Numbered from the stretch's first letter, positions 26,239-35,660 are shown. The stretch is 64,000 nucleotides of DNA from Halobacteriovorax marinus (GCA_002163155.1 MAAO01000006.1:1054001-1118000); one strand, 5' to 3'. Made by a program: numbers and translations. Notes: generated from the letters alone by a model not told the origin.

Positions 26239-26835
26239 ATGATTAGGCTCCTAAGACTTAGCTTCTTATTCTCTATTCTGATTCTCACCAGTTCCTGCGC
26301 TATATTTAACGCTGGAACAGTTCACGTGAAGTACACAAGTGCCGAGGCCACAATTGAGGGAAACCGATATGAAATAAAGGATCGCTTGGCAAACGTTTCA
26401 GCTTCAATTAGACAAGTTGATCATCCTAAGAAACATGGAAAATGGGATTTGGGGATGAAAATCTCTCCAAGTATCCATCTTGACCGTCTGGTCTTTCAGA
26501 CGGGTCACAGCATGCCTGACGCCTCTGGAACCTATCTTAGGCTGCCTGACTTAAAGTACGAACGTTTGGCAGGACTGGCAAATTTAAGATTTACTGCCTT
26601 TACACCCATTGGGCAATTCTTAATAACAGGAGGATTCGGTGGAGCTATCTACACATTAGACGATGGACAAGGTCTAAATACTACTAAGACGAGGGAAGTT
26701 CGTAAATTGGAATTTGCCTACTTAGGTTTTCTCACCAAAAGAATTTTTATTCTCATGGGTCCAAGATATTATAAGAGTGGTTTTGAGCAATACACGTTTG
26801 CCTTTAGGCTAGGTTACTTTTGGGGAGACTTTTAA
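26239..26835 (+). CDS. Putative lipoprotein of unknown function
   Basis: 198 residues starting with a lipoprotein signal peptide whose lipobox is LTSSC (Cys20). The mature part is rich in alternating hydrophobic strands and aromatic residues and ends with FRLGYFWGDF. This suggests a small beta-barrel-like or lipocalin-like outer-membrane protein, but no family is recognised. It is probably expressed from its own promoter (TATAAT at 26225). It overlaps the convergent sirtuin gene by 4 nt. Confidence 0.65.
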   Translation: MIRLLRLSFLFSILILTSSCAIFNAGTVHVKYTSAEATIEGNRYEIKDRLANVSASIRQVDHPKKHGKWDLGMKISPSIHLDRLVFQTGHSMPDASGTYLRLPDLKYERLAGLANLRFTAFTPIGQFLITGGFGGAIYTLDDGQGLNTTKTREVRKLEFAYLGFLTKRIFILMGPRYYKSGFEQYTFAFRLGYFWGDF

Positions 26836-27554
26836 AGGTTTAAAATTTTATCGATGAGTTTCGGTAATTCTTCTGAAGCTTTCCCACTAATTAAATAATC
26901 AAAATTATGTGACACCTGTGTGACTTCTTTATTCACTTCTATTGTCACACAATGTGAATTTTCCTTTGCAAGGTTTACAAACATGGCCGCTGGATAGACT
27001 TCTCCAGAAGTACCAATAGATATGAAGAGATCGCAGCTCGAAAGGAGGTCTTCAATTTCTTTCATGTGGAAAGGTCTTTCACCAAACCAGACAATATTAG
27101 GTCTCAGATTTCCTGCTTGTAGACAGCAGGGGCAATTCGTTCTTTCATCAAAAGGTTCTTTTGTAGAAAAAACTTTTCCTGATTTTACACAACGCATTTG
27201 CAGAAGTTCTCCATGCATATGTAAAATATTTTTGAAACCACTTCGTTCATGAAGATCATCAACGTTCTGAGTAACAAGGCTTACTCGACCTTTAAAGAGA
27301 TCTTGTAATCTAGAAAGAGATATGTGGCCCAGGTTAGGGGAGACTTCAACACTTAGTAATTGTTTTCTTCTTAAATTATAAAACTCGTAGACGACCTCTG
27401 GATTTCTCTCAAAACCTCCAGGTGAGGCGACTTCCATTATGTCATGATTTTCCCAAAGACCATTTTGATCGCGAAAAGTTCTAATTCCTGACTCAGCAGA
27501 AATTCCCGCACCTGTTAAAATAACTATTTCTTTGATAGATTTTGGTATAATCAT
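26832..27554 (-). CDS. cobB: NAD-dependent protein deacylase (CobB-type sirtuin)
   Basis: A 240-residue Sir2 enzyme. NAD-binding motifs are LTGAGISAESGIRTFRD and TQNVDDLHE; the catalytic His lies in HMHGE. The zinc site has the same unusual pattern as E. coli CobB (RCVKSGK and NCPCC). FYNLRRKQL carries the Tyr-x-x-Arg pair that in SIRT5/CobB favours removal of succinyl and malonyl groups. It uses NAD+ to deacylate lysines in the cytosol. It overlaps the lipoprotein gene at its 3' end and is divergent from the next gene. Confidence 0.92.
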   Translation of the reverse strand: MIIPKSIKEIVILTGAGISAESGIRTFRDQNGLWENHDIMEVASPGGFERNPEVVYEFYNLRRKQLLSVEVSPNLGHISLSRLQDLFKGRVSLVTQNVDDLHERSGFKNILHMHGELLQMRCVKSGKVFSTKEPFDERTNCPCCLQAGNLRPNIVWFGERPFHMKEIEDLLSSCDLFISIGTSGEVYPAAMFVNLAKENSHCVTIEVNKEVTQVSHNFDYLISGKASEELPKLIDKILNL

Positions 27555-27595
27555 TTAAATAATTTAGCAAAATATTACAAAGTAATCGAGTGATA

Positions 27596-27913
27596 ATGGA
27601 AGAAGATTCAAATAATATAAAGAAAATTAAATTTGCTCGCTTTATGGCCTATAGAAGCGGAACGACTTTTAATGTGATTTTCAACCTCTTCTTCTTCTTA
27701 CTTTATTTAAATGTACTGGTCTATATTCAAAATGGAGCTCTCTCCTTAATTGAGTTTATATTAAAAACTAGTGCAGCGGTCATCATGGCGACCATAACAA
27801 CCTTTCTGCTTAAGAGCTTTAAGCTCCATTTGAATAGAAGAGGAGTTTATCTCTTCTCGTTTACGACACTGCTACTTTTGATAGCATTTATAAGATACCT
27901 CTTAAATTTATAG
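27596..27913 (+). CDS. Small membrane protein
   Basis: About 105 residues with a short acidic/basic N-terminus (EEDSNNIKKIKF) followed by three hydrophobic helices (about 20-45, 50-75 and 85-105). No family is recognised. The ATG at 27596 or a GTG at 27590 could start it; neither has a strong ribosome-binding site. Its last 26 nt overlap a convergent small lipoprotein gene. It is a plausible real gene on hydrophobicity and length only. Confidence 0.5.
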   Translation: MEEDSNNIKKIKFARFMAYRSGTTFNVIFNLFFFLLYLNVLVYIQNGALSLIEFILKTSAAVIMATITTFLLKSFKLHLNRRGVYLFSFTTLLLLIAFIRYLLNL

Positions 27914-28031
27914 TCTTGATACTGACGACACTAACTGGGCGCCAGTGATCTCTTTTCAAATTTTTTAAGGATTTATTCGTTGTACACGAACAAATTAAAA
28001 GTAGTGTAGTTAGTAGTAGAATCTTCTTCAT
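27888..28031 (-). CDS. 47-residue lipoprotein
   Basis: The minus strand encodes a 47-residue peptide starting MKKILLLTTLLLICSCTTNK. It has a two-Lys n-region, an eleven-residue hydrophobic core and a lipobox-like ICSC, with cleavage probably before Cys16. This leaves a mature basic tail of about 32 residues ending NLRGIL. AAGGAG lies 5 nt before the ATG (CAAGGAGAGATTC), which strongly supports translation. Small lipoproteins of this kind are lysis- or entericidin-like in other bacteria, but no similarity is claimed here. Its 3' end overlaps the convergent membrane-protein gene. Confidence 0.65.
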   Translation of the reverse strand: MKKILLLTTLLLICSCTTNKSLKNLKRDHWRPVSVVSIKTINLRGIL

Positions 28032-28288
28032 GAATCTCTCCTTGTTTGGCATCTTGCCTTAGTACTATCTATGCCAATACTGGGCCAATTTTTTTAAGAG
28101 ATTTTAATGACTTAAGCTGTCTCAAAATGACACTGTGTACATAACGCACCTCTGGAGTGATGAATTTCTAATTATTTATTTGACGAAAAGAATTAACTGA
28201 CTAAACTCTACACCTTCTCGCATAGAAAGATCTCAAGTGTCGTAAACATTTGATTTATTTCAATTCGTTAGCTTGTTTTAAGGGATAG

Positions 28289-29455
28289 ATGAAAAGTTCA
28301 AGGCCTAGGGCCACAAAGATATTCAAAGAGACTGTAAAGAGCAGAAAGATTGATGATCGGCAATTGGATCTCTTAAGTTTTGTATCATCTGAAACAATAT
28401 CTCTGAGTAGAAGTTCGAATGTAAGGAATATTCGTTCTGCTAAATCCCCGCGAGCGGTGGTTAGAGCTAGAAAAAATTTCTTACCAATCAATATAGATAG
28501 ATCTAAGAATTTTATGAATTTCATCTGTGGAGAGTCTAATATAAGTGCCTACAGAGCACTTAAGATTGTCGCAGCAAACCCAGGTAGTAAATATCCTGTC
28601 GTTTATATAAACTCTCTTAGTGGACTAGGAAAGAGTCACTTACTCTACGCTTGTGCTAATTCAATATTTCTCAATAGCGATGAAAAAATTCTCTATTTTC
28701 ACGGAAAAGATTTTGTCTATAATTTCGAATCAAATGATAAAGATCTTAAAAAGATTTCAACAATTATCATTGATGACCTAGATGAGCTCACCCAGGATGT
28801 TGGACTTCAGAGTAGGTTTTGTCGGAACTTCGATTTATTAAAAAGAAACAAAATTCAGATTATAATGGCCGGTTCAATTCTTCCAAAGAATATGAAGATG
28901 GCCAGTCCCAATTTTGCGACAAGGATCTCTGGGGCACTCGTTGAGAAAGTTCATAAAATTGATCGTGCTTTAGCTTTTAAAATTCTCAATAAACTAGTTG
29001 AAGAACATAATTTTGATCTATCTCTTGAAGTCAAAGATCTACTCGCTGACTGCTTTCATTATCATGTTTATGGTTTGGAGAGTGCTCTTTTAAAACTTAA
29101 GAGTTTCAGTGAAGCTTTTGATAAGAAGATAACCATAAAAGTTGCCTTGAAAGAGTTGAAAATTTTAGGCCCAGTATTGGATAGAGATATCAATTCTAAA
29201 AAAATCATAAATAGAGTTTGTAGCTACTATAAAATAGATATTGAAGATTTATTCTCTAGAAGCAGAAAGAAAGAATTTTCCTTTCCTAGGCACGTCTGTA
29301 TGTACATTTTAAAAGAGAGAAATGGTTTCAGCCTTTCTAGGATTGCAACACTCTTTAATAGAGATCATACCTCTGTTCTCTATGGCGTTAATAAAATCCT
29401 TGCTGAAACTCAGAGAGATGAATCTATTAAGAAAATCATCCATGCGCTTGTTTAA
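28289..29455 (+). CDS. DnaA-like AAA+ protein (DnaA paralogue)
   Basis: A 388-residue DnaA relative. Residues 1-70 are basic and Ser/Arg-rich in place of DnaA domain I. The AAA+ domain starts at about 75: NFICGESNISAYRALK, Walker A SGLGKSHLLYA (111-121) and Walker B IIIDDLDEL (159-167). Domain IV keeps the signature helix and loop, FSLSRIATLFNRDHTSVLYG. The box VII Arg is kept (ATRISG), but the sensor II Arg of NVRELEGAL is replaced (HVYGLESAL), so ATP turnover may differ. There is no dnaN or recF beside it, so it is not the usual oriC-linked dnaA; a second initiator or DnaA-box-binding regulator is likely. AAGGGATAG precedes the ATG. Confidence 0.82.
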   Translation: MKSSRPRATKIFKETVKSRKIDDRQLDLLSFVSSETISLSRSSNVRNIRSAKSPRAVVRARKNFLPINIDRSKNFMNFICGESNISAYRALKIVAANPGSKYPVVYINSLSGLGKSHLLYACANSIFLNSDEKILYFHGKDFVYNFESNDKDLKKISTIIIDDLDELTQDVGLQSRFCRNFDLLKRNKIQIIMAGSILPKNMKMASPNFATRISGALVEKVHKIDRALAFKILNKLVEEHNFDLSLEVKDLLADCFHYHVYGLESALLKLKSFSEAFDKKITIKVALKELKILGPVLDRDINSKKIINRVCSYYKIDIEDLFSRSRKKEFSFPRHVCMYILKERNGFSLSRIATLFNRDHTSVLYGVNKILAETQRDESIKKIIHALV

Positions 29456-29457
29456 TT

Positions 29458-29486
29458 AACTCACAGAAGTTTCTCTCCTGTGAGTT
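29458..29486. terminator. Strong bidirectional terminator
   Basis: AACTCACAG (29458-29466) pairs perfectly over 9 bp with CTGTGAGTT (29478-29486). It lies between the DnaA-like gene and the convergent end of the gliding-type operon. Confidence 0.7.
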
Positions 29487-29500
29487 CAAAATCTCAATTG

Positions 29501-31375
29501 TTAAATTTTAGATTTCTCAGAGAGAAAGTTAAGTGGTTGTTTAACATCAACAACTCCACCACCTTTTGGTTTTGGAAATGGAATCATTCTTAAAACGCCA
29601 CTCATACAATCTACACCTTGTTTAGAAAACTTATTGGACTTCGTTTTAATTTTAACTCTATAGGCTCCACCAGACTTATTAATTCTAAATAGTAGATCCA
29701 TAACTCCTTTAGCATGCTCATTTCTATACTCTAACTCTTGCTGATAACAGTGTTTGAACTGAGGGAGGTATTCTCTTAAGATTTTTCTTAGAAGCTCAGG
29801 ATCCATAGAGCCCATAACCACTGCTTTTTGATCTGTATAAGTTGTATCAATCCCAGATTTACTAGCAAGTCCCTTTGAACCCGAGGAAGTGTCAAAACTT
29901 CCTTTAAAGTCCTGTCCTAGTCCTGTGACAGAATTATTCGCTGAAGCTTTGATATTGTTAGCGGTTGCACTCTTGGCCGTGGCACCAGTCATGGCTGAAT
30001 TTCTACTATTCTTTTTAATGGCCTGGGCCGATTTTGATCCCGAATTACCAAAGAAAGAGGCCATAGATTTATTCATTTTAAACTTATAAGAATTCATTTT
30101 GCGTTTAGCTTTTGTCGCCTTTGATTTTGCAGCGGGAGTCGCTTGTTTTGCTACCTTTTTCTTAGCAGGAGACTTCTTCGATTTACTCTTTACGTCGCTC
30201 TTTTTAGCAAATTGGGGTTTCTTATCATCTTGTTTTTGTTTTTTGACTCCAGTATCTACATCTACCTTACTTACACTTGAAGCAGTCTTAGTATTGTTCT
30301 TTGTTTTTGCCTTTACTGCTGGTCTGTAAATAATAGCAACTTTCTTTTCTTCTTCATTTTCAGGTAGATCTACAAAGAGTAAAAGAAGCATTAGGCTCAT
30401 GAGCACAGAGAAAACTTTTGCAGTTTGTTTTTTGAATTCTCTATCTCTTCCAAAGAAAGGGGCCATTCTTAATGCAGGAGGAGCATCAGTGACTTTTACA
30501 ATGATTTCAACAGTTTTCATATTGTAAGAGACCACTTCATTTTCTAATAGATTGTGTCCATTCTCTAAGAACTTTGAAGTTCCCAATGATTTAAACTCAT
30601 GTCCTTTTAATGGCATTAATTCTAGGGAAGAATCAGAAATATTTATAAAGGGAACGTTATCCTCTGACTCAAAGCTATGAATTAAAACTGTATTCTTCTT
30701 TCTCTGATGGGCGGAAGCTCTGATTTGACCATTTTTAAGAGGAAAGTAGTCTACAGAGAGGATTGTACCCATTGATAACACTGTTACTTGAACAGCTTTA
30801 CTATCGTTCTTTCTGGCAATGGGAATGAAGTCAGTTTGTTCCTCTATATCTATAAATGACTTAGTATCTACATCTGCAAGAAGATTATCTTGTTCACTAG
30901 GTATAAATTGATCTTCATCAAAAGTGATATCACAATATTCTCCATCAATAATGACAAGACCAGGAACAGGAGGTAGAACCGGGGTAGGTGTTTGTAGCTC
31001 CTGTTCCTGGAATTGTTGAATATCCTTATCCTCATCTTCAATGATCGCTTCATTCCGTTGAAGTTCTTGCATTATTTCATCAACACTAAATATTTGATCT
31101 GCAAACTGAATATTGTCTCCGGGGTAGAAACATCCAGTTTCAATTCTTTCTGAATTAATAAAAGTACCATTATTGCTATCTAGATCAATAATCTTAGCGC
31201 CTCCATCATCATTTAAAATGAGTATGGCATGATAAGAAGATATTTTTTTATCATCAATGACAATGTCACACTTAGGGCCAGAACCTAGGAGTAACTTCTT
31301 CTTAGAAAGCGTAAAGTCTAGGTCGTGACCGACTAACTTTAAATAGTTTATTTCTTTAGTTTTTGACAACAACAC
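29501..31375 (-). CDS. FHA-TonB type protein, GltG-like
   Basis: 624 residues. An N-terminal FHA phosphothreonine-binding domain (about 20-105) shows KKLLLGSGPKCDIVIDD and SNNGTFINSERI. A Pro-rich linker and a middle beta region follow, and one membrane helix sits near residue 320 (VFSVLMSLMLLLLFV). Then comes a Lys/Ala/Ser-rich periplasmic linker and a C-terminal TonB-like AgmX/PglI-type domain (about 535-620) with LRKILREYLPQFKHCYQQEL and GVVDVKQPLNF. This matches GltG of the myxobacterial gliding complex, which crosses the inner membrane. It starts at GTG with AAGGGG upstream and overlaps the TPR lipoprotein by 20 nt. Last gene of the operon. Confidence 0.78.
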   Translation of the reverse strand: MLLSKTKEINYLKLVGHDLDFTLSKKKLLLGSGPKCDIVIDDKKISSYHAILILNDDGGAKIIDLDSNNGTFINSERIETGCFYPGDNIQFADQIFSVDEIMQELQRNEAIIEDEDKDIQQFQEQELQTPTPVLPPVPGLVIIDGEYCDITFDEDQFIPSEQDNLLADVDTKSFIDIEEQTDFIPIARKNDSKAVQVTVLSMGTILSVDYFPLKNGQIRASAHQRKKNTVLIHSFESEDNVPFINISDSSLELMPLKGHEFKSLGTSKFLENGHNLLENEVVSYNMKTVEIIVKVTDAPPALRMAPFFGRDREFKKQTAKVFSVLMSLMLLLLFVDLPENEEEKKVAIIYRPAVKAKTKNNTKTASSVSKVDVDTGVKKQKQDDKKPQFAKKSDVKSKSKKSPAKKKVAKQATPAAKSKATKAKRKMNSYKFKMNKSMASFFGNSGSKSAQAIKKNSRNSAMTGATAKSATANNIKASANNSVTGLGQDFKGSFDTSSGSKGLASKSGIDTTYTDQKAVVMGSMDPELLRKILREYLPQFKHCYQQELEYRNEHAKGVMDLLFRINKSGGAYRVKIKTKSNKFSKQGVDCMSGVLRMIPFPKPKGGGVVDVKQPLNFLSEKSKI

Positions 31376-32228
31376 TTCTTACCCCTTTATTTTTCTTTTC
31401 GATCTCTTGAAGTCTTTTCAATTCTTGATCAATCTTTGAATTTAAAATATTGGAAGCTTGAATAATTTCTTTGATGACTGTAGGTCTTTGTAGACCTAAT
31501 GAATCTTTAGCTTTTTTAAATTGTCCTAATTCTACATAGAGAAGTGATCTGTAGAGTGAGATATCTTCTCTCTTTAAATCGTTTTGTTTAAACTTTTTTG
31601 ACCATTTTAATGCAGCCTGAAGGTTTCCTTCGGCGAGTTCAATAGACATCATCGAGAAAATTAAATCCACATCACTTGTTGAATGCGTTAAGTAGCCAGC
31701 TAGTAACTGCCGCGCTTTCTTAGTTTCATTAAATTTAATATAAAGTTGAGCAAGATTGAACTTAGGAACTTTATGACTAGAAGTTAGTTTTATTGATTTA
31801 CTAAGTAAAGTCTGTGCTTCCTCATAATTATGGGCCTTCATCGCCATTAACGCTCTATTGTTAAAAATAGCTGACTTTACATGTGCTGGCCCCGAAAGAG
31901 CGTAGTCATAGAAATGATTAGCTTTTAAACTATTTCCATATAGTTGGTAGCAATTTCCAATGTAGAGCCAGTATTTTGGATTATCTCTATATTTTACTAA
32001 TGATTTTTGAAGATCTTTTAAACCCTTTGAATAATTTCCTCTGTAACATTGAACAAGTGAATTGATCATTATGTTTCTATTCTTAATTGATCTTAAACGT
32101 GCGTGACCAAACCTCATAAATGTTTCGTCTGAAAAAGTGTCTGCAGTAGAAAGCTGAGTGTTATTGATTCTATTCGAACCACAAGAAATTAAAACTAAAG
32201 AAAGAAAGGACAAGATTAACACTCTCAT
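31356..32228 (-). CDS. TPR-repeat lipoprotein, GltE-like
   Basis: 290 residues with a lipobox LISC at about residue 16 and a run of TPR helices through most of the mature protein (PKYWLYIGNCYQLYG, SAIFNNRALMAMKAHNYEEA, VPKFNLAQLYIKFNETKKA). TPR lipoproteins in this position match GltE (AglT), a periplasmic scaffold of the gliding complex. The C-terminal 30 residues form a charged helix (DQELKRLQEIEKK). It is coupled to the upstream TPR gene by TAATG and to the FHA gene by a 20-nt overlap. Orthology to GltE is inferred from order and architecture. Confidence 0.75.
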   Translation of the reverse strand: MRVLILSFLSLVLISCGSNRINNTQLSTADTFSDETFMRFGHARLRSIKNRNIMINSLVQCYRGNYSKGLKDLQKSLVKYRDNPKYWLYIGNCYQLYGNSLKANHFYDYALSGPAHVKSAIFNNRALMAMKAHNYEEAQTLLSKSIKLTSSHKVPKFNLAQLYIKFNETKKARQLLAGYLTHSTSDVDLIFSMMSIELAEGNLQAALKWSKKFKQNDLKREDISLYRSLLYVELGQFKKAKDSLGLQRPTVIKEIIQASNILNSKIDQELKRLQEIEKKNKGVRSVVVKN

Positions 32229-35122
32229 TATTCTGCTCCTTGTACATCTAGAGATAAGCTTAATAAAGATGCAGGATATCTTATTAGAACATTGGCCTTT
32301 GTAGAGTTCGACTCTTTTATATTGTGATTATCAAAAGAGAGAATAGAATTACTTCTGATAGTATTGATGGCCTGTGTATTATAATTATTTCTTTCGGTAA
32401 CTATATTGTTTATAAGAGGGCTTAATTGGTCTTTAAACATACGAGCCTCTTTCTTATTAAAACCAAAAGGAGTGTAATTCTCTAGTTGTGCAAGAAATCT
32501 TCCGTACAAGCTTGCTACGAAAGCACTCACTTTGGGAGTTATCATAGGATGCTTAGAATTTTGAATAGATTTACCAGCGATTACAATTTCTTTTAGATGA
32601 TTAATATTTTTTTCAATTTCTTTGTTAAAGATTTGTCCATCAAATTTAGTGGTATTAAAGTTGAAGTTAGCTTTAGAGTACTTCTTTACAAAAATCTTGT
32701 AGTTCGTAATTACTGAAGTGTTTCCAGAATGATACTTATTCATAATGTTTAACATTGTTCTTGCCTGTGAAGTATTTCCTTGACCAATAAATCTCCAATA
32801 ACTTTTCTCTGCTACTTCAGTTATGAGTTTATTATTAATGAACTTTGGAAAGTTAGACTTAAACCAAAACAATCTCTTTAAATTTCCTTCAAGTGCAAAG
32901 TTAGAAGCAAAGTTTGAAATATCTTTCTTAATGTATTTCAAATCGATATTGCATTTTGATGAAACCTTTTTTAATTTTAAAATTGCTCTGTCATTGTTTT
33001 CAATAACTGAGTAAATAATAGCATTTTTAAAAAAGTTAACTTTTTGTGGATATTTCTTGTGGCAAAACTTTTTTAATGTATTGTAACTTAAAGATAGTGC
33101 TCTTCTAAAGTCCTGAGCTTGTGAATATTCAATAACCATATTGTTAATATTCTTTATTTCTTTAAATAGTTCATTTGACTTGTCTTGTTTGAATGATTTT
33201 CTCATCCAAGCCCATGAACTTTTAATATTTAAGCTCTTTAAATCTAAAATAGCGATTCTATAAGAAGATTGAGTTTTAATCTTTTGTGGATAATTTTTAT
33301 TTTTAAGAATTTCTAGATATTTCCCTTTTGCTTTTTTATAATCTCCTTTAGCTATTATTTTATCAATTTCATTGAAAAGTAGATTTGCAAGTATAATTGT
33401 TGCTTTCTTAACATATTGATTTTCATAACTTAGAAAACCCTTGTTGAATTGATTAATCCAATAAGTAATTTTAGTAATATCTTTCTTCAATACGTAGTGA
33501 TCAAAGACTTTTGCAAACATTCCTTTCTGTGACTCTAAATCTTGCTTAAAGTGACTATTGTAAGAAGTGATGACTTTTACTGCTTGATTGATCTTTTTGT
33601 GTTTAAAATAAATAGAATATAATTTAGGGTAGATGAGTCTTGATTTTTGATCTTTTGGCCATAGGTTTATGTGATTGCTATATACATACGATTTTAACTT
33701 ATAGCTAACAGACTCATTTTCTTCTAACTTTGACAAAGTTGCTAATAGAGAATTAATAACTTTCTTTGAAAATTTATCATCCCATGGACTTTTAACTGTT
33801 TGTTTCTTTTCATTACTTAACTTGTTAAAAGCAACTTGATCGCTTTTTATATATTCTAAGGCCTTTGCATACATAGTGTAGGCCCTTCTAAATTTTTTTA
33901 CAGAATAGAGTGTTTCACCTTGAAAAAATGTATAATTTTTAATTTTTTCAGGATCAAGGTTCTTAAGTAATTTGAAGTAAATTAAAACATTATCTAGTTT
34001 CTTAGCTAGCTGTTCTTCGTCTACATTCATTTGGTTTTTAGAAATTCTAACCTGAAGATAACCTACAAAAGACTTAATTCTACTTATGGAAATTTCTTTA
34101 TCTTCATCGTTAATCTTCTTAAGCTTATTAAGCGCGGTTAGCTTCTTAGCAACTCGCAAATGCATTTCTTCTTTCTTAAAAGTCCTATAAAATTCCAATT
34201 GGTAATTATAATAAAGAACTAATTCTCCATATTGCTTTTTATCTTTGGCAGAGCTTACTCCAGCTAAAAGTATTTTATTAATTGCGTGATATTTTTTTGA
34301 AGATTGTGCTCTCGTTGCAAATTTCGTTAAATATTCTGCAGGTTCTTCAACATTTTTAAGATAGAATTTTGTTCCTTCTTCTAATTTATTGTTTTGTATA
34401 AAGAAGATACTAATGGCATCAAGGATTTGTGATTCAACGGTAACATATCTAGGATTTTTACTTACCTGATAAGCTTTCAGTAAATGATTCAATGCAGCCT
34501 TTTGTCTTCTTGTTTTTAAAAGACACCAACCAAAATTGTAATGATGTTTTGCATACCATTCGTCACCAGTGTTTTTTATCACATCGACGTAGTATTTAAT
34601 CGCTTTCTTGTATAATTTGTCGTTGTAGTACAATTCAGCAAGTGATGTTTTAACACTATGGACAATAGGGCTATTGTTAGGTGCAACAGTGAGAGATTTT
34701 CTTAAATAGTATTTGGTTCTCTTACTGTCATTGAAATCCCTCTCGTTAAGGGCCAGTGTATAATAAATAGCTGCATTACTTCTATAATTTTTCCATTTCT
34801 TAGTAATATATCTTCCCAACTTCTCTACTTTTTTATTTAACTTCATTGATTTAATAAAGAAGTGTTTCTTCTTTAGAGATTTATTTCTATTTCTTAAGAA
34901 AATTCCATTTTCTACTTCTTTTATAATTTTTAAATTTTCAGAATAAAGTTCTAAGAGTCTATATTCAAGATTGGGTCCTCTTCTTTTTACTTTCTTGATA
35001 GATTTTATTTCTTTACCAATCATAGATAAAAGTCTCATTCTTTTGACTTTTTCTGAATTCTCTTTCGGAGCAGAAAAGGCACTAAGGGTAAATAAATGTA
35101 GGAGAACTATCACTAATTTCAT
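32228..35122 (-). CDS. Large periplasmic TPR protein, GltD-like
   Basis: 964 residues with a signal peptide (about residues 1-18) and many degenerate TPR helical repeats (for example YYNDKLYKKAIKYYVDVI, HYNFGWCLLKTRRQKAAL, RAYTMYAKALEYI). It is Lys-rich and AT-rich, without enzymatic motifs. A very long TPR protein between TolR and the TPR lipoprotein matches GltD (AgnA) of Myxococcus, a periplasmic component thought to link the inner-membrane motor to the outer membrane. The gene overlaps the next by TAATG and lies 1 bp after the TolR-like gene. Confidence 0.75.
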   Translation of the reverse strand: MKLVIVLLHLFTLSAFSAPKENSEKVKRMRLLSMIGKEIKSIKKVKRRGPNLEYRLLELYSENLKIIKEVENGIFLRNRNKSLKKKHFFIKSMKLNKKVEKLGRYITKKWKNYRSNAAIYYTLALNERDFNDSKRTKYYLRKSLTVAPNNSPIVHSVKTSLAELYYNDKLYKKAIKYYVDVIKNTGDEWYAKHHYNFGWCLLKTRRQKAALNHLLKAYQVSKNPRYVTVESQILDAISIFFIQNNKLEEGTKFYLKNVEEPAEYLTKFATRAQSSKKYHAINKILLAGVSSAKDKKQYGELVLYYNYQLEFYRTFKKEEMHLRVAKKLTALNKLKKINDEDKEISISRIKSFVGYLQVRISKNQMNVDEEQLAKKLDNVLIYFKLLKNLDPEKIKNYTFFQGETLYSVKKFRRAYTMYAKALEYIKSDQVAFNKLSNEKKQTVKSPWDDKFSKKVINSLLATLSKLEENESVSYKLKSYVYSNHINLWPKDQKSRLIYPKLYSIYFKHKKINQAVKVITSYNSHFKQDLESQKGMFAKVFDHYVLKKDITKITYWINQFNKGFLSYENQYVKKATIILANLLFNEIDKIIAKGDYKKAKGKYLEILKNKNYPQKIKTQSSYRIAILDLKSLNIKSSWAWMRKSFKQDKSNELFKEIKNINNMVIEYSQAQDFRRALSLSYNTLKKFCHKKYPQKVNFFKNAIIYSVIENNDRAILKLKKVSSKCNIDLKYIKKDISNFASNFALEGNLKRLFWFKSNFPKFINNKLITEVAEKSYWRFIGQGNTSQARTMLNIMNKYHSGNTSVITNYKIFVKKYSKANFNFNTTKFDGQIFNKEIEKNINHLKEIVIAGKSIQNSKHPMITPKVSAFVASLYGRFLAQLENYTPFGFNKKEARMFKDQLSPLINNIVTERNNYNTQAINTIRSNSILSFDNHNIKESNSTKANVLIRYPASLLSLSLDVQGAE

Positions 35123-35123
35123 C

Positions 35124-35651
35124 TTACTTATTACCCTGTACTATGAATTTAAATTTTGAAAAACCTGCAACAGCTGAAGTATGCATTACTTGTTGCATAA
35201 GTGAATAGGATAGCTCTTGATCCATGACAATATTTACTTGTCTCTTTGTCTGTAGTCTCTTCTCAAGAGTCTTAATATCTCCAGATGCTACATTACGAGC
35301 TTTTAACTGTTGTGTTTCTTTTTCATTTATTTTCATTAAATCTTTTAATTTCTTCTCTAAAAATACAATCGTACTTTTGCTATTTGTAATACGACCAATT
35401 TCTTTATTATCAATATAAACTACTTTATTTCTTGTCACTTGAATTGTGACAGCAGAATTTCCAAGTTTCTTACTGACTGACTCTGGAATTTCTAAGTTTC
35501 CAGTCACATCTAATTTCAAATCAGATGGATTATAACTCTTTAATAAGAACACGAGTAGTATTACAAGTATGTCTAATAAAGATGTGATATCGATATCAAG
35601 CTCTACTTTTTCTTTATTAATGACTGATCTTCTCTTTTTTCTTGTCGTCAT
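35124..35651 (-). CDS. TolR/ExbD-like protein (AglS-like)
   Basis: 175 residues: a short basic cytoplasmic N-terminus, one membrane helix carrying the essential-type Asp (ITSLLDILVILLVFLL), and a periplasmic domain with an inserted charged coiled stretch (about 90-130). The conserved TolR/ExbD fold is seen from NLEIPESVSKKLG to the end. Two TolR paralogues follow one TolQ here, the same set as AglR-AglQ-AglS, the proton-driven motor of myxobacterial gliding. The ATG has GGGG upstream (GGGGTAAATA). Confidence 0.82.
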   Translation of the reverse strand: MTTRKKRRSVINKEKVELDIDITSLLDILVILLVFLLKSYNPSDLKLDVTGNLEIPESVSKKLGNSAVTIQVTRNKVVYIDNKEIGRITNSKSTIVFLEKKLKDLMKINEKETQQLKARNVASGDIKTLEKRLQTKRQVNIVMDQELSYSLMQQVMHTSAVAGFSKFKFIVQGNK

Positions 35652-35660
35652 TATTTACCC

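Noticed and set aside
28045-28062. sigma-54 promoter-like TTGGCATCTTGCC
   Set aside because: GG and GC are too close together; the -24/-12 spacing is wrong.
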